Below are positions 34,548 to 47,300 of a stretch of DNA of 64,000 bases, piece by piece. A program made the position numbers and the translations under genes. How positions within the stretch are numbered: the first letter of the stretch is position 1; each line of letters opens with the position of its first letter. The stretch spans positions 58,978 through 122,977 of the forward strand of contig JAURVB010014492.1 of the NCBI GenBank assembly GCA_033002965.1, given 5' to 3'. Below the pieces are notes generated by a model. The model made no database searches and was not told the DNA's origin. It saw only the letters and a program-made list of their open reading frames with translations. The stretch comes from Piper betle. Its lineage: Eukaryota > Streptophyta > Magnoliopsida > Piperales > Piperaceae.

Positions 34548-37500
34548 TTGATTGCTATTGTAGAGAGTGCAGGATACTGACTTTGAGCTAGTTCTTTTGA
34601 ATTAACAGTCGTTAAAATAAGACCGGTAATGGTAGTTCGGATCATTGTGAGAAGCAGTTCTCCAATTTTTCCCTTGTTTGACTTGCGATTACTGAAATAA
34701 GAAAAATGGTCAACTGTTGCAAATGATGATCATATTAAAAATCCTACTTGTTTAAAAGAAATTGATCTTAATATTATTGTCTGGCAATGTAATAGCAATC
34801 AATAAATGCAATGTATAATTTTGGTGAGAGATTGAGAGTTGAAACTTATCAACCAAACTGCTTAATTTTTCAGGTGGTCACCGTTCATGAAGTGGTCGAA
34901 GAAACAGAAATAACAAACCTTTATGTGCTTTGCTTGACGAGGGGAATAGATAGGGGCCGTAAAAAAGTTTATAATTGATTAGGTTAAATAAAAAAAATGG
35001 GTGTGGGTCTTGTAAAACCCGAAACCGACCCTAATTTTAAATCGATTATGGATCTAAATCCGGTATTTTCGAGTCAAGCCGGAGCAATACTACTTGCACC
35101 AACATTGGATAAAAAGACTTCTGTCTCTGCATTTAGTAAATATAATGTGGTTAAAAGAAAACAGTAGATCTAACGAAGAGACTGTGCGATGTTCATGTTT
35201 GAGTGGGACATTTTTGTACAGTGAATTAACATGACCCTGGTTTGGTTTGAACAAAGAGCTGCCCAATTTTTTCTTTTTTGTAAAAAAATTAAGTCACAGG
35301 GTAGCTGCCAAAAAATCAACATACAGTCGTCTTCGAAATATCAGCAATGACAAAATAATTATTTTATGAAATTGAGCCCAGCACAGTGTTAAATTCCAAA
35401 ATAATCATCTACCGAAATTTGAAGGTAGTTGAGTCATTATAAAAAAACAACTTTTGATCATGAATATTATAAAAGCCATTATTGAAATGTGAATTTTATA
35501 TTAGGCTGCCTTTTAATTATAATAATATCTTTTTGTTAATATAAATATGTTTATGAAATAATGGGAAAAAATATATATATATATATATTGTCAATTAGTG
35601 ACTAGAGGTAGACAGGCATGAATACATACTTGGCATAGAAGGTTCTGGATATCGTCCTTGGTCTCTTGAATTACGTCGTCTTCTTCCCAACTTGTTATTC
35701 TTTTCTCTTCAGTTGTTGATGATGTTAACATGCAGCTTTGAGTCAATATCACCTGTCTCTAAATACGAGACAGTTTTCCGATTAATACGCATAATGATGT
35801 TCTTACCCAGTTCAAGATAAAGGTTGCATTTCTTTTATTTATTTATTTATTTTGTGTTTTTTATTAATAATATACAATTCAAGAGGATATATATGGTCTG
35901 GTTTAACATATGTAATGCAGTTTTGTAGTAATATTGCTTATATATATTGTCCAGAAACTATTTTCCCCACTTTATATAATGCATTGTTCTTATTGTTTTT
36001 CATCTTTGAGTATATATATTCCAACTCTTACATATGCATATGCTTGTATTTGTCAGCTTCTAATAGTCGCATAATAACTTTCATTCTTGCATCATTGATG
36101 TCAATGGTAAAATTAATTAAGGAAATAATTAGGTAGGTTTACCAATTGCACTGGTTTAGATAATATAATTAGTCAAGTTGTAGGCAGTTGAACTGAGTTG
36201 CAACTTGCAACAAGATTTTCGTATAATTTATTAATTTGTTATTATATATTTCTGATTTGGCATAATCTCCGGCTATCGATATGCGTGTTCGACGAAAATT
36301 TGGCTTCTTTGTCACATAGAGCTTAATTTATTATGTTTCATGTTTTTCAGAAAAAAGTTTAATACTTGATTTAAAATGGATGAAATCCACAATGAGCATA
36401 ATCCTATCATAATTAAAATCGACAAATCAAATTTAATTTGAGTATAATTTTATTTGAAGAATTAGAAGTCTTATTTATTGTGTTAACTTTTTATTACTTG
36501 ATTGAAATTGATAATTCAGAGTGATATAATTAATCTTATTTAAATTTAAAGTCATATTTATTTGCATTATTTTCAGTACTTCAAGTGAACCCATTGTCGA
36601 AATCATTTCGAATACTGTGTTGCTGATCAGAAGACTGTGTAACATGGAGTTTGGTAATTTCATGTATACAAAAAGGAAGGTATAGATTTTAAAACCACTT
36701 GTCACCTCAAACAGTAAAATGAATATCAAAGCTACAAGTTGAAGAATTGATTAATTAGTCGATAAATAATTGTACAATCAGCTATTGAGTAGGTTAACAA
36801 ATAGTAAGTCAATTATTATGTGTTGGGAATAAAGCCATTTGGCCCCTTAGGGTTTTGAAGCATTCTAAATATGTAGTTTGTAAATTTTCATATTTATTTT
36901 AACCTTCTCAATTCTCATCATTATTTTAAAAGCTGTATATATTATCAGATATCCTGTGAATCCGAACTGTATTCATTCCATTTATTTATATTCAACTCGA
37001 ACCGATTAAGATACGTGTACAAGTTTAGACTAATTAAATATATTATATATCTAAAAATATTCGAATTATATATAATTTTGGGGTGATTTGGCCCTAATCT
37101 AATAGGTAGTATTTCATAAAACTTATTTTTAAATATTAAAGATAAATAATATATTATCTTTTTTATATTTTATATTAACATTTTAATTATTTTAAAAGTT
37201 GAGACAATTTTTCATTAGATTGGATTCTATACAAGTTTGGCTGATTTAGATATATCGAATATAAATATACACCATAAATAAAATAAATATAGTAGTAGAA
37301 TTCATTGCGAACATATACAAATAATCCGATTCTAAACTTGTCCGAATATTGTCCATATCCAACCTATATTCAATCCAAACCCATTCTTAATATATTAGCT
37401 CCATAAAAAAATAGGAAGTTTTCATCATCACTCATGGATACACACACAACTAGCTTCTAATAAATTCGACCAAATGCAGATTAATGGGCATAATTAACTT

Positions 37501-38740
37501 ATTTTAAAAGCAACTACCAAACTAGCTAAGGTTGAACATACACAAAAGCACTCATACTTTTTAAATTTTGATTTACAACTCGGCCAGCATTGAACATGAA
37601 AATTATCTTTGACTCGCCTTGGGTGTCACAAACTTACAAATTGCTAGTCTTGTCACAATTGGAAGAACTATACATGTATAGTTGGTCAACAATTAGAAGC
37701 CCCTAAACATCCATGTCACAGTTAAACAAGACATGCATGACCAGTCATTACAAAATTTCCAACCTCTAACTAAGTGTGTCTAAATTTTTTACTAAGCTAG
37801 ATGTGAACATATATATATAGGTTGATTAATTAAAATATATGAAACTAATCTTTGGAGATATTACTTGGATAAACAAAGGCTAAATATCTTGTGGTGGAGA
37901 AGAGAGGATCAAGAACAACTTGCCATGCCCAAACGTCACTCCTTGCATAATTCATGGCCACATTTCTTCCCCAGTCGTCATCCAATCTCTTGATATTTTT
38001 CGTTGACAACGTACGCCGCATCTACTAATAACTTTCTTTAATACAACCAATTAACTTGAGGCTTAGGATAATTAGCATATGAAATTTGTGGCTTATACAT
38101 AATTACCTTGATTATTCATGTCAAGATCAACAAAACCATGGGAAAGAAATTTTCAATGTTCCCACAAAAAATTAACAAAATTTTAAGCGACATATATGAC
38201 ACACATCCTAATCTAAATGATGAAACTTTGACATTAATATTGCAAATTCGAACGTTCGGGTCGAAATTTCTGGAAAATTAACTAGGACATACATCTATAA
38301 CTATAAGAACGTGAAGAAAAACAACTCTGTGGGACAAAACCCATATTGAAAATTTAATAAAACACTTATAAACAGATAAGGAGAGAACACCAAATGGTCG
38401 AGTGTTCAATGACTCAGCCGAACATTAGCAATCCCAATTATTATAACACAATTCCGTGTGTAGGGTAATACAAACTAACAAAGTTTATTGATTTGTGGAT
38501 ATTTTAGCCTCATGTGTTTCCCATTTTCAAACCCCCATTCATTGGAGTTTGTTGCTTTGGAGTTTGGCCTATGCACCAACTAATTTATAGCAAATCGATT
38601 TCTTCTATTCAATGGTCGACTTCGAAACGTACTCCTGCTGAAAATGCTACAGACCCATCTTTGTCCTCTACTCTGTTCTTGTGCGTTCTCATCTCTATTG
38701 AAAAAGCTTAAATTAATGGCTGGGAACTCTTGAATTTTAG
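34548..38740. other. Intergenic, AT-rich; no gene recognised
   Basis: A (TA)n run occurs near 35571-35589. 35000-35090 contains TTGTAAAACCCGAAACCGACCC-like words reminiscent of the gypsy LTR border, but too short to call. No open frame resembles a known protein. Confidence 0.5.
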
Positions 38741-38742
38741 GT

Positions 38743-38758
38743 CTATATATATATAAAA
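38743..38758 (+). promoter_or_regulatory. Candidate distal TATA box of the 5-phosphatase gene
   Basis: A CTATATATATATAAAAG stretch about 550 bp before the start codon. A second candidate, CTATATATGG at 39213-39222, is 80 bp before the ATG and better spaced for a short leader. The sequence alone does not decide between them. Confidence 0.35.
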
Positions 38759-39301
38759 GATGGTTGACTCAGCTTCATCACATATGAACAATTTGTCTAC
38801 CTTATTTTTTCACCATGGCCCTACTCACCTGCTTCCTCCCCTTAAACAAAGTGGCCCAAGATCAACATTCGAGACTGTATAATCTCATTGTTCCCCACTT
38901 GTATTTTATCCTTGCACAAGGCTAGATATTATGGAAGATAGTGACATGGTGATCGATATGTGCCGATGTTTTTGAAGGCTTGGAGGTAGATAACCCCACC
39001 TATCATGGTTGTGTGGCTGTTGTCCACTAGTCTTTTGGGTTTTGGTGAGCAGGCATTGCCATTGAGCACACAGAGGCTTGAGAATTGAGATATATATCTG
39101 ATGGGCATCATCGACAACGTCAGGTGGGTCAGCCTTGCTCATCTCCCTTCAGCCTCCACTTGGCAAACCATATCTTTTTCTACCCCCTCGAGCTCCATCG
39201 TCCCGTTCTCTTCTATATATGGTGTTTTCTATGCAGCTAGCTGGCTAGCCATCTCCCCACTAGCTCCTCTTCATGCCAGTGTTGAAGAATCTCATCACAC
39301 C

Positions 39302-41734
39302 ATGCAAGGGACGCAAACCGAAGTAAGCAACACTTTTCATTTCAATTGTTTTTGTTTTGTGGATTGATTAAGTTCTTTGGTTTGAGATGGTGGTGAAACA
39401 TGGGTCTTGTGTGGTACTTGTTTTAAGGTTATGTGGCCTAAATTGGTGGCCAACAAGCTCCTCAAGAGGTGCATGGGCAGCAGCCGTTTTGTTGCCGATG
39501 TCACGAACATTGAAGCCATGCCTGGTACTTGTATTAGCCCAACCCGGCACTTGTCTATGGAGAAATCAACTGACCATCGAAGGGGCACTCGCAAATACAA
39601 GTAAACTTATTTTTTGTAGATTTAGCTAAAATCATGTTTGCTTGCTCTTTGTCGTTGTGTTTTTTTAATTTACATTTGCACCAATTATGATGCGCAGGTT
39701 GTATGTTAGTACATGGAACGTTGGTGGTGTTGCACCGCCGGACAATCTGAATTTGGAGGACTGGTTAGACACTTCCGACAACCCCTGTGATATCTATGTC
39801 CTCGGGTAATCAATCAATCTCAACGAGTTCAAGAATGCAAAGGAAAGCAACCAATCTCTGACAATGTTTTCTCACTTTTTTATCGGATTGAAGGTTCCAA
39901 GAAATTGTGCCATTGAGAGCTGGGAGCATACTAGGCACCGAGAACACCAAGATACCCACAAAGTGGAACTCTTTAATCAGAGCAGCTTTGAACAAGACAA
40001 GACCCACTTTGAAGCAAGGTAAGAGAAACCAATTGGAGTTGAAAGCTGCCACGGATAAGCAAAAGGTGTATCCATACAAGGATGCCAATTCTGAGCAGTC
40101 CAACCAAATTACCACATCACCAGACTTCAAGTGCATCATTAGCAAGCAAATGGTGGGGATATTCGTTAGTGTTTGGGTTAGATCTGACCTTCGTCGTTTC
40201 GTTCGGTACCCAAGTGTGGCCTGTGTCGGTTGTGGCATCATGGGTTGTCTAGGAAACAAGGTGAACATCAAAATCTCTCCCCAAACTATATACCCTTTTA
40301 ATACCTTGTTCTATAGACCTGTTTTTTCATTTTAAAAATTATTTTTTCTTCTAAAACAGTTGTGGGTCGTGTTTTCAATGTATTGGCAGGGGTCCGTGTC
40401 TGTTAGATTTTGTTTGCATGAAACAAGCTTCTGCTTTGTGTGTAGCCATTTGGCTTCTGGAGGCAAAGATGGGGATGAGGTGCATAGAAACTCGGATGCC
40501 ACTGATATCTTGTCCAGAACTTGCTTCCCTCGCCGACCTTCTTCAGATTTGCCAAGAAAGATTCTAGGCCATGAGTGAGTACCTGAGTTGAATTCATTTA
40601 CCAGATTTTTTTATGCATGTTTCTTTTACAATTGGTAAACTTGAGATTCTTTTGATGTTAAATATCATTTAACAAGATTGATTTGCTGTTGATTACATTT
40701 AAAAAGTCTTACAGACCCAATACAGATTATGGGGAAACAATATTATATTTGTCGATAATAATGATCAAGATATACTAATCTAGCTATGATAATTAAACCA
40801 TGTTTACCAACTTGTTTATAAGTGTATAACATATCGTTTGTTAGGGGATCGGATCCACTAACTTTATAATAGTATAAGAAAATTTTTGAAGTCAACGATG
40901 CCAATGCCGGCTTGAAATATAAACACACATTATAATAAATATATTATCACTCCTCTAATCTGTGGATCATCTACTTCCGGTTTGGATGTTATTTATTATA
41001 ACAAAGCTACAATGTAACCATGTTTACCTTGTATTATATGCAGTCGGGTTTTCTGGTTAGGTGACTTGAATTACAGAATCTCCATGCCAGAGACCAAAAC
41101 AAGGTTTTTAGTAGAAAAAGGGTGGTGGGATGTACTACTAGAGAATGATCAGGTATTTTGAATGATCATTTTACCTTATGGTTGAAAGTGAAAATATCAG
41201 AAAAATAACCCAAAAAGTTTAGACCAATGTAATCTTTTTTTGTTTATGATATGAAGCTAAGAGTTGAGCTATCTGAGGGAGGAGTATTTGAAGGCTGGCA
41301 AGAAGGAATCATAGACTTTGCTCCAACATATAAATACAATCCCAACTCGGACAAGTATTATGGAGAAGGAGCAGTTAAAACGGGGGAAAAAGAAGAGCCC
41401 CTGCATGGTAACTATCATACAGATATATATATGGAAGCTCTAACATGGAAAAAAAATCAAGCATGATTGAGAGATGTGCTGATGTTGCAGGTGTGATCGT
41501 ATTCTTTGGTATGGGAGGGGAATGCAGCAAAAGCAGTATAGCAGGGGTGAATCAAAATTGTCTGATCATAGACCAGTGAGAGCTATTTACTCCGTGGTAG
41601 TAGAAGAAGTGTGGAGTTTGACGGCCTTGGCTAAGATTTTCTTGTCGGACAAATTTGACGTCAGAGCAGGTGAAGGTGAGATGAAGAACCCAGTGATGAT
41701 CCAAAGTGATGATCCAAGCATTGCAGAATTTTAG
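39302..41734 (+). CDS. Type I inositol polyphosphate 5-phosphatase, CVP2/CVL1-like, eight exons, 1-nt frameshift in exon 7
   Basis: Exons: 39302-39322, 39428-39600, 39698-39805, 39894-40260, 40390-40574, 41044-41152, 41257-41407, 41491-41734. All are GT-AG and phases agree if one base is added in the 41382-41391 G/A run, giving about 452 residues. Motifs in order: [14 protein letters not shown] at the N-terminus, [41 protein letters not shown], the catalytic WLGDLNYR (~289), PAWCDR (~370) and SDHRPV (~396). The last three are hallmarks of Mg-dependent 5-phosphatases that remove the 5-phosphate from inositol phosphates and phosphoinositides. CVP2 and CVL1 act in vein patterning and vesicle traffic; the same role here is inference. 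As assembled, the frame breaks just before PAWCDR and would lose two catalytic motifs. The short first exon (MQGTQTE) is chosen because it splices in frame onto VMWPK. Confidence 0.92.
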
Positions 41735-44224
41735 TACTCTTTGAATCTGAGAAACCATCTTGTTGATTTGTTTATTTGTTTTTGTTATCTAGCTTGGATA
41801 TGGTTTTTTTATGGAAAAGATGTACAGTCCTCTATATATCGTCTCTAATGTAAAAATTTTAAAAAAAACAAAGAAAAATGAAAGATTTAGGGTTTTTTAA
41901 TCGAGAAAGTTTGAAGATTTTTATTATAATTTTTTTGTTACCAACCTTTTCTTTATTCAAACTTTGAACTAGGAACATTGTAAATAGTTACATAACTATA
42001 GTAAATCATAGAATTTTAGCGTTCATACAGTCTAATATTGAGAAGAATGATATATTAATCTAGCTAATTATTTGAAATGGTATAAAAAATATTGACTACA
42101 CTATTTTTTTAAAGAAAAAAATGTTGAACACTATTGCTGACAAAAGGATTATAACTTAAGCCCATTTAATATACCTAATATGATTACGAATAGTTTACTT
42201 GAGCCTTAGATTACAATTAAAAATAGTTAAACATTAATGAACAGTTTATAAATAGAGAGATATCACAATTATATATAAAAATTGTCCAATTTTTTATTCC
42301 TTCTCTCTACATCCTTAGGGTTCTTCCAATTTTTCTATTTAGTGAAATTAATATATATGTTAGAATAATTTCATATCTCTACCTGAGATAGGTGATGTTA
42401 TATATATATAGGTTTCCAATTTTCATTTTGGAAAGTATAAACAAATATATATAAAAGACACTACCTATCTCAGTATCTTTACACTAGGAGATGGGGTACC
42501 TTAGATTATATTTTTAAAATATCCAATAATTAGAAGTCAAATTCCTAACCTAAAGCCAATCGGGGTGTACCTTAGCCACTCGTACAATATTGATAAAAGG
42601 ACATAACACTATACAACTAAGGGCACTACACCTAAAGGATAAGCATGTATAACACAATATATCTTGCAGCTGGCCACTACTCACAGGAGACAAATGTCTC
42701 ACCATTTTTATGAATTTGTAGTACTTGTGATACTTGTTTGATGGAGGATATAAACTGGATCACAAAAGTTTGCCCACTAAATTGAGAACTGATAATCTTT
42801 TGTGTATATATATATATACATATATCTTCCACAGTTCTATCTTTTCCAGCACAAAAATCTTATTTACTAAGCTGAACAGATCCATCTGGTTATGTGCCTA
42901 ATTGTGGCTTGTCTCCAAAATGTTAACAAGCTCCTCCAAACTTCACAAATGTGTTAGGCAGAAATTGGGTTTTGTTGCCAGCCTAATTTGCACCAGAATG
43001 TGAAACATTCAGCTGCTTCATTATTAACATTGTCAAAACGAAATAATATACAAATATTTCAAGTTTTCCGTTCTTAATTAGGTTTAGTGGTAACGTTTGC
43101 TGGGTTTCGACACGGGTATTTATTCGTGTCTGACTGACCCGATATTTAGGATTTTGAGATTAGGGTTTGAAATCTATATTATATCATTGGCGGGCGAGAT
43201 AAAACAGGCTTGTGATATGTTTAATTGATAGTGCAGATTGGCCGCTTAAGCAGCATTTTTCTGGTTCTTGTTCGTGTCGACATGCTGCTGGCCATGGGCA
43301 TGGAAGTTGCAATTTTCTTCTCCCAAAGCAAGACAAGTTGGGTGCAAGTTTTGTGGGAAATTTGAAGAGTCATAGTCTGGACAAGTAGAAAGGAACAACC
43401 ATAAAAAAGAAGGTAAGGCTGGTCCAAATTGGCGGTCCCCTTTCCTCCCGTGGCAACAACGACACGAGGGTGTCATCTTAACACTCGTTTTTCTTTTATG
43501 TCCAATTGTTGGCAATGTGGAATGATATCTAAATGATTTATATTAAATGGTGACGTTGTTTGTTACAATTGGATTTGGTTTCATTACCAACTTCTTCTTA
43601 TTGTCAAATTAATGGTAGATGTTAGGTGGCAATGTTTCTTAATTATGACATTGTTTTTTGGTTTGCAATTTTGCCACGGCAAATTTGGTCGAAATAATTG
43701 GCCATTTTTATGTGATTGATCTAAAGATAAAAATTCGGAGTTGGGTGATTGAAGGTTTGTGAATTTAGGTTTGGAGGTTCATTGTCCAAACCTTATCCAA
43801 TCACCATTAGGGTTAACGTTGGATTTGATTCAAATGGCCTATAATAACTTTGTCCCACTTCTAAAGTGTATTTATATGCCTTTCTTTGTAGAGCCGCCAC
43901 CTCGGCTTCTGATATCCCATCTCAAAATTCTTTCAATTTTATTGCAATTTGATCGGAGCCGTTGTTTAATTTTAATATCGACTTGTCATATATGTTTGTT
44001 TTATTTATTCAAATTAAAATAAAAAATAGTCAAACTTAATCGCAAATGCATCATTGTCGATTTCACTCGAATATTCCGACCTTCCACACCACATCTTCAA
44101 AAGGACGACAAATGAAATTGTTTTTATTTTTAAGAAAAGACTTTGTCTTTTTCGATCAATAAGCCAAGAAAAATTAAAAAATAAAAAAAAACCTGAACTC
44201 CATCAAATCCGGGAAATCCCAAAG
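41735..44224. other. 3' UTR and intergenic; no gene recognised
   Basis: AT-rich. Short open frames (43246-43515, 43759-44022) show no family resemblance. (TA)n runs occur near 42400 and 42805-42820. Confidence 0.5.
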
Positions 44225-44335
44225 TACAATTCACAAATGGGCCTCTCATCTCACCTTCTCATAACGGCCCACTTTCACATCAAGGCCCGGCATCAACAAA
44301 AGTGGAAGGCCCAAAAGCTCAAAACGAAACATAAG
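44225..44335 (+). promoter_or_regulatory. Promoter with four GGCCCA/TGGGCC-type elements
   Basis: TGGGCCT, CGGCCCACTT, AAGGCCCGG and AAGGCCCAAAAG occur within about 90 bp, 40-130 bp before ATGGCGGCGCCG at 44368. This clustering is typical of TCP-type promoters of broadly expressed plant genes and supports a transcription start near 44330-44360. Confidence 0.55.
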
Positions 44336-44367
44336 GCGGGATTTTCGGCGGCGCTGCGGCGGAGCAA

Positions 44368-47300
44368 ATGGCGGCGCCGACCGTCGCCGCCGCTTGCTGA
44401 CTTTCCTCTTCAATCGCTTCTCTAGTACAACCCCTTCGCATCCTCTCCATCGCTAACCTGGTTTCTCTTCACCAATTTCTTGTATTGCTCCTTGTTTTGT
44501 GATTGTTTGTTTGCAGCAACTCCGGGTATCCCACGTCGTCAAGTACGCGGCTCTCTCCCTCTTCATCGGCAGGTTTCTGCCCAGCCTGAGCAGGTCCGAT
44601 CCCGCTTTGTCCTGAATTTTCGGTTTTAGATATGATGATTTGGTTTTCCGGTTGTCACTTGGGTAGAAATTTGGTGTGCAGTTGTTTATAATTTGGTTGT
44701 AGTGCTATCTCTATTCAATTGTGATTTGTATTTAATTTAGTGGATTGATGTTTTGAACTCCAATGCTTCTGTTCTTGTGTGATTACATCATGTTCACTAT
44801 TATTAGTCGTCAATTGTTTTTATCATAAAGCATGTGGTATGCGAATTGATTTAGGTCATTAGCGTAGCTAGGTATAAATTAATTTGGATCTATGTTTGAA
44901 TATTTGAGTCAAAAGGCAATTTTTTTTATCTAGCAATAAATTATGAATTCGTTTGGAGTTATTTTGTAGTTGTTTTCGTCTCCAATACGCAAGCAGGCCG
45001 CGTTCCTCAAATTATGTGCATTGCCATCTTCTGATTTACTTATTTGCTGTGAAAAATCATTATCAGCCTTGGATCCGGCACTAGGAGCTGGCTCTTGGCT
45101 CGTTTGACAGAAAAGAATATGCAATTGTTTGCCTTGGTATCTATTTGGATTTCAAGCAAAGTAGGTCCGTTGTTAAATCTAAATTAATTTAATGAATAAT
45201 GTATTTTTATTTCAAAAGAAAATAGATCACTGTTTTTATAACACCCCGATTTACGTTCACTTAAAAATTAAATCAGAAATATTACGATCGAATCGAGTCA
45301 AAGCTCTTAATCTGTAAGACTTGATTAATAATATAGATCGAAGCAACTCTCTTGACGTTTCGAGAATAGAAGACATTATTAAATGTGTGTGAAATACATT
45401 AAATGCAAATAAAAGTATGAAAAAAATAAGTGTGTGTAGCGTTTATCTCTCCTTCTACTAAAACTAATTTAGGAACACATGACGTACATATATAATATGA
45501 AAAATATCAGTAATAAGTGTTACTGCTCCGAAAAATAATTATTACAGACTGCCAAGTGGACTGTGATATTCCATGATAAAAAAACAACATACATATTCTC
45601 TATGTGAACTTTCGAAGGGCATTTCCTGAGGAGCAATTAAGTTGGAAACTCAACAACATCCCAAACTTGACTAGTACTATGCCACTCTTGGGTAGGGTAG
45701 GGATTTATATAATAGGCCCGAAGGCAACTTGTAGTGGATTTTGTTTTCGAAATCATCCTTGAGGGGTTATTAATCCGAAAATCTGTTCGGCTAGATGGCC
45801 CGAGTTAAGTGAGATCAAATAAAACACCACTTAACCCATCCTACAAATGATAAGATAAACATACAATAGAAAGACGTAAAACAAAGTCGAGTCCTAAACA
45901 GATCTGGTAGAAGCTCCAAGCGTGTTATCGCGCCTAGGCAGCGAATTCCTACTCCGTACCTATACATCAAAACCAAATACTAACACCCACTAACTACATG
46001 ATGCATCAAAATCAATGAATATCACACGGCATAATAATCATCCCTCAAATAATCGATCAATAATCAATAATCATTAAAGTGAAAATAATTCTATTATCCT
46101 ATTCATTCCAATTTATCGTGTTTCCTAAGTTACATCGTACTCAATTAGCATGCTTATACTTCATCTCATTAGATCACTTACTTAATCTCATCATGCACAT
46201 CTTTACTTCATTCATAGTATGGCATTCATCATGACAACTAGTTAATTCTAGCATGTTATGCTAACAATCATAATCAATTTTAAATAACTCAATTGGAGGT
46301 AATTATACCTCACGTAGTCGGCAATCGGCGACAGCAAGGGTTCTGTCGCGTGTCTCGGAGCTCAAATTCGGTGCTCATTGGCATCCGAAGCTCGATCGGG
46401 CTCGACTGGGTGAGGCCCGCAGAAGATCCAGTGAATTCCGGCGAATTCTAGAAATTCCGGTTTTTCGACGGTTTTCGGCGGTTTTCCTGCAGCTTCTGGT
46501 GATTTCCGGCGACAGTCGTCGGTGGCATCTACTGGCCGGAAAGTGGTCGTGTTGGGTACCCTTGGAACCGGCTCGGTGAGCCCGACTCATTTACGAGGTC
46601 AACGCGGCCAACGGAGGTGGGGGCTCGCCAGAAAATGCATAAAACCGAGCCTTCGGTGATGGTGGCTAGATCCGGCCGGCCACGGTGGCGAGGGCCTCTG
46701 TTTCGGTCGAGGAAGGTCGCTGGAGGGCTGAGGGTGCTGAGGCGACCAACCGTCCGCGACGGCACTAGTCGCCGGTGGCAGAATCGGCGACGGAAGCACA
46801 ACGTGGACGCGGCGTCGCGACGTGGCTTCCTCATGTCGCGGCGGCCCGATTGGGGCTGGACCTGGTCGGGCAGCATGGCGACGTCATCGCGGGGCTAGGC
46901 GGCGACGATCGGTGGCCGGGCGGGCGTCCACGGCAGCAGCGGCGACGCACACAGTGGCGGCGCGTCGAGGTAAGGGTCGGGGAAGAAGGCATGGGGGAGA
47001 AAAAGACTCGATGGCAAACTCGTAAATATTACTTGGCTCGTCTCTGACTAGAGTCAAAATTAATATTTAAGTCGTAGAAAATTCCAAAAAAATTGGAAAA
47101 ATCCCATAAAATCAAACAACACCAAAAAAATCATAATGATATACTCTAGAACTATCACCCCGTAACACGTCCTAACGCGGTAAACGGCCAAAAATTAATT
47201 CTACGATCCATTATATATCATAATAAAAAAAATGAACTGCATACTCTCATATATTCTGATAACTCATTCTTTTCTGTTGTGTTTATGACGTTATCATCAT

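Noticed and set aside
35000..35090. TTGTAAAACCCG...CGACCC resembling the gypsy LTR border
   Set aside because: Similarity lasts only about 20 bases and no further LTR landmarks follow.
46529..47047. Arg/Pro-rich frames on both strands
   Set aside because: GC-rich core of LTR segment A; compositional artefact as above.
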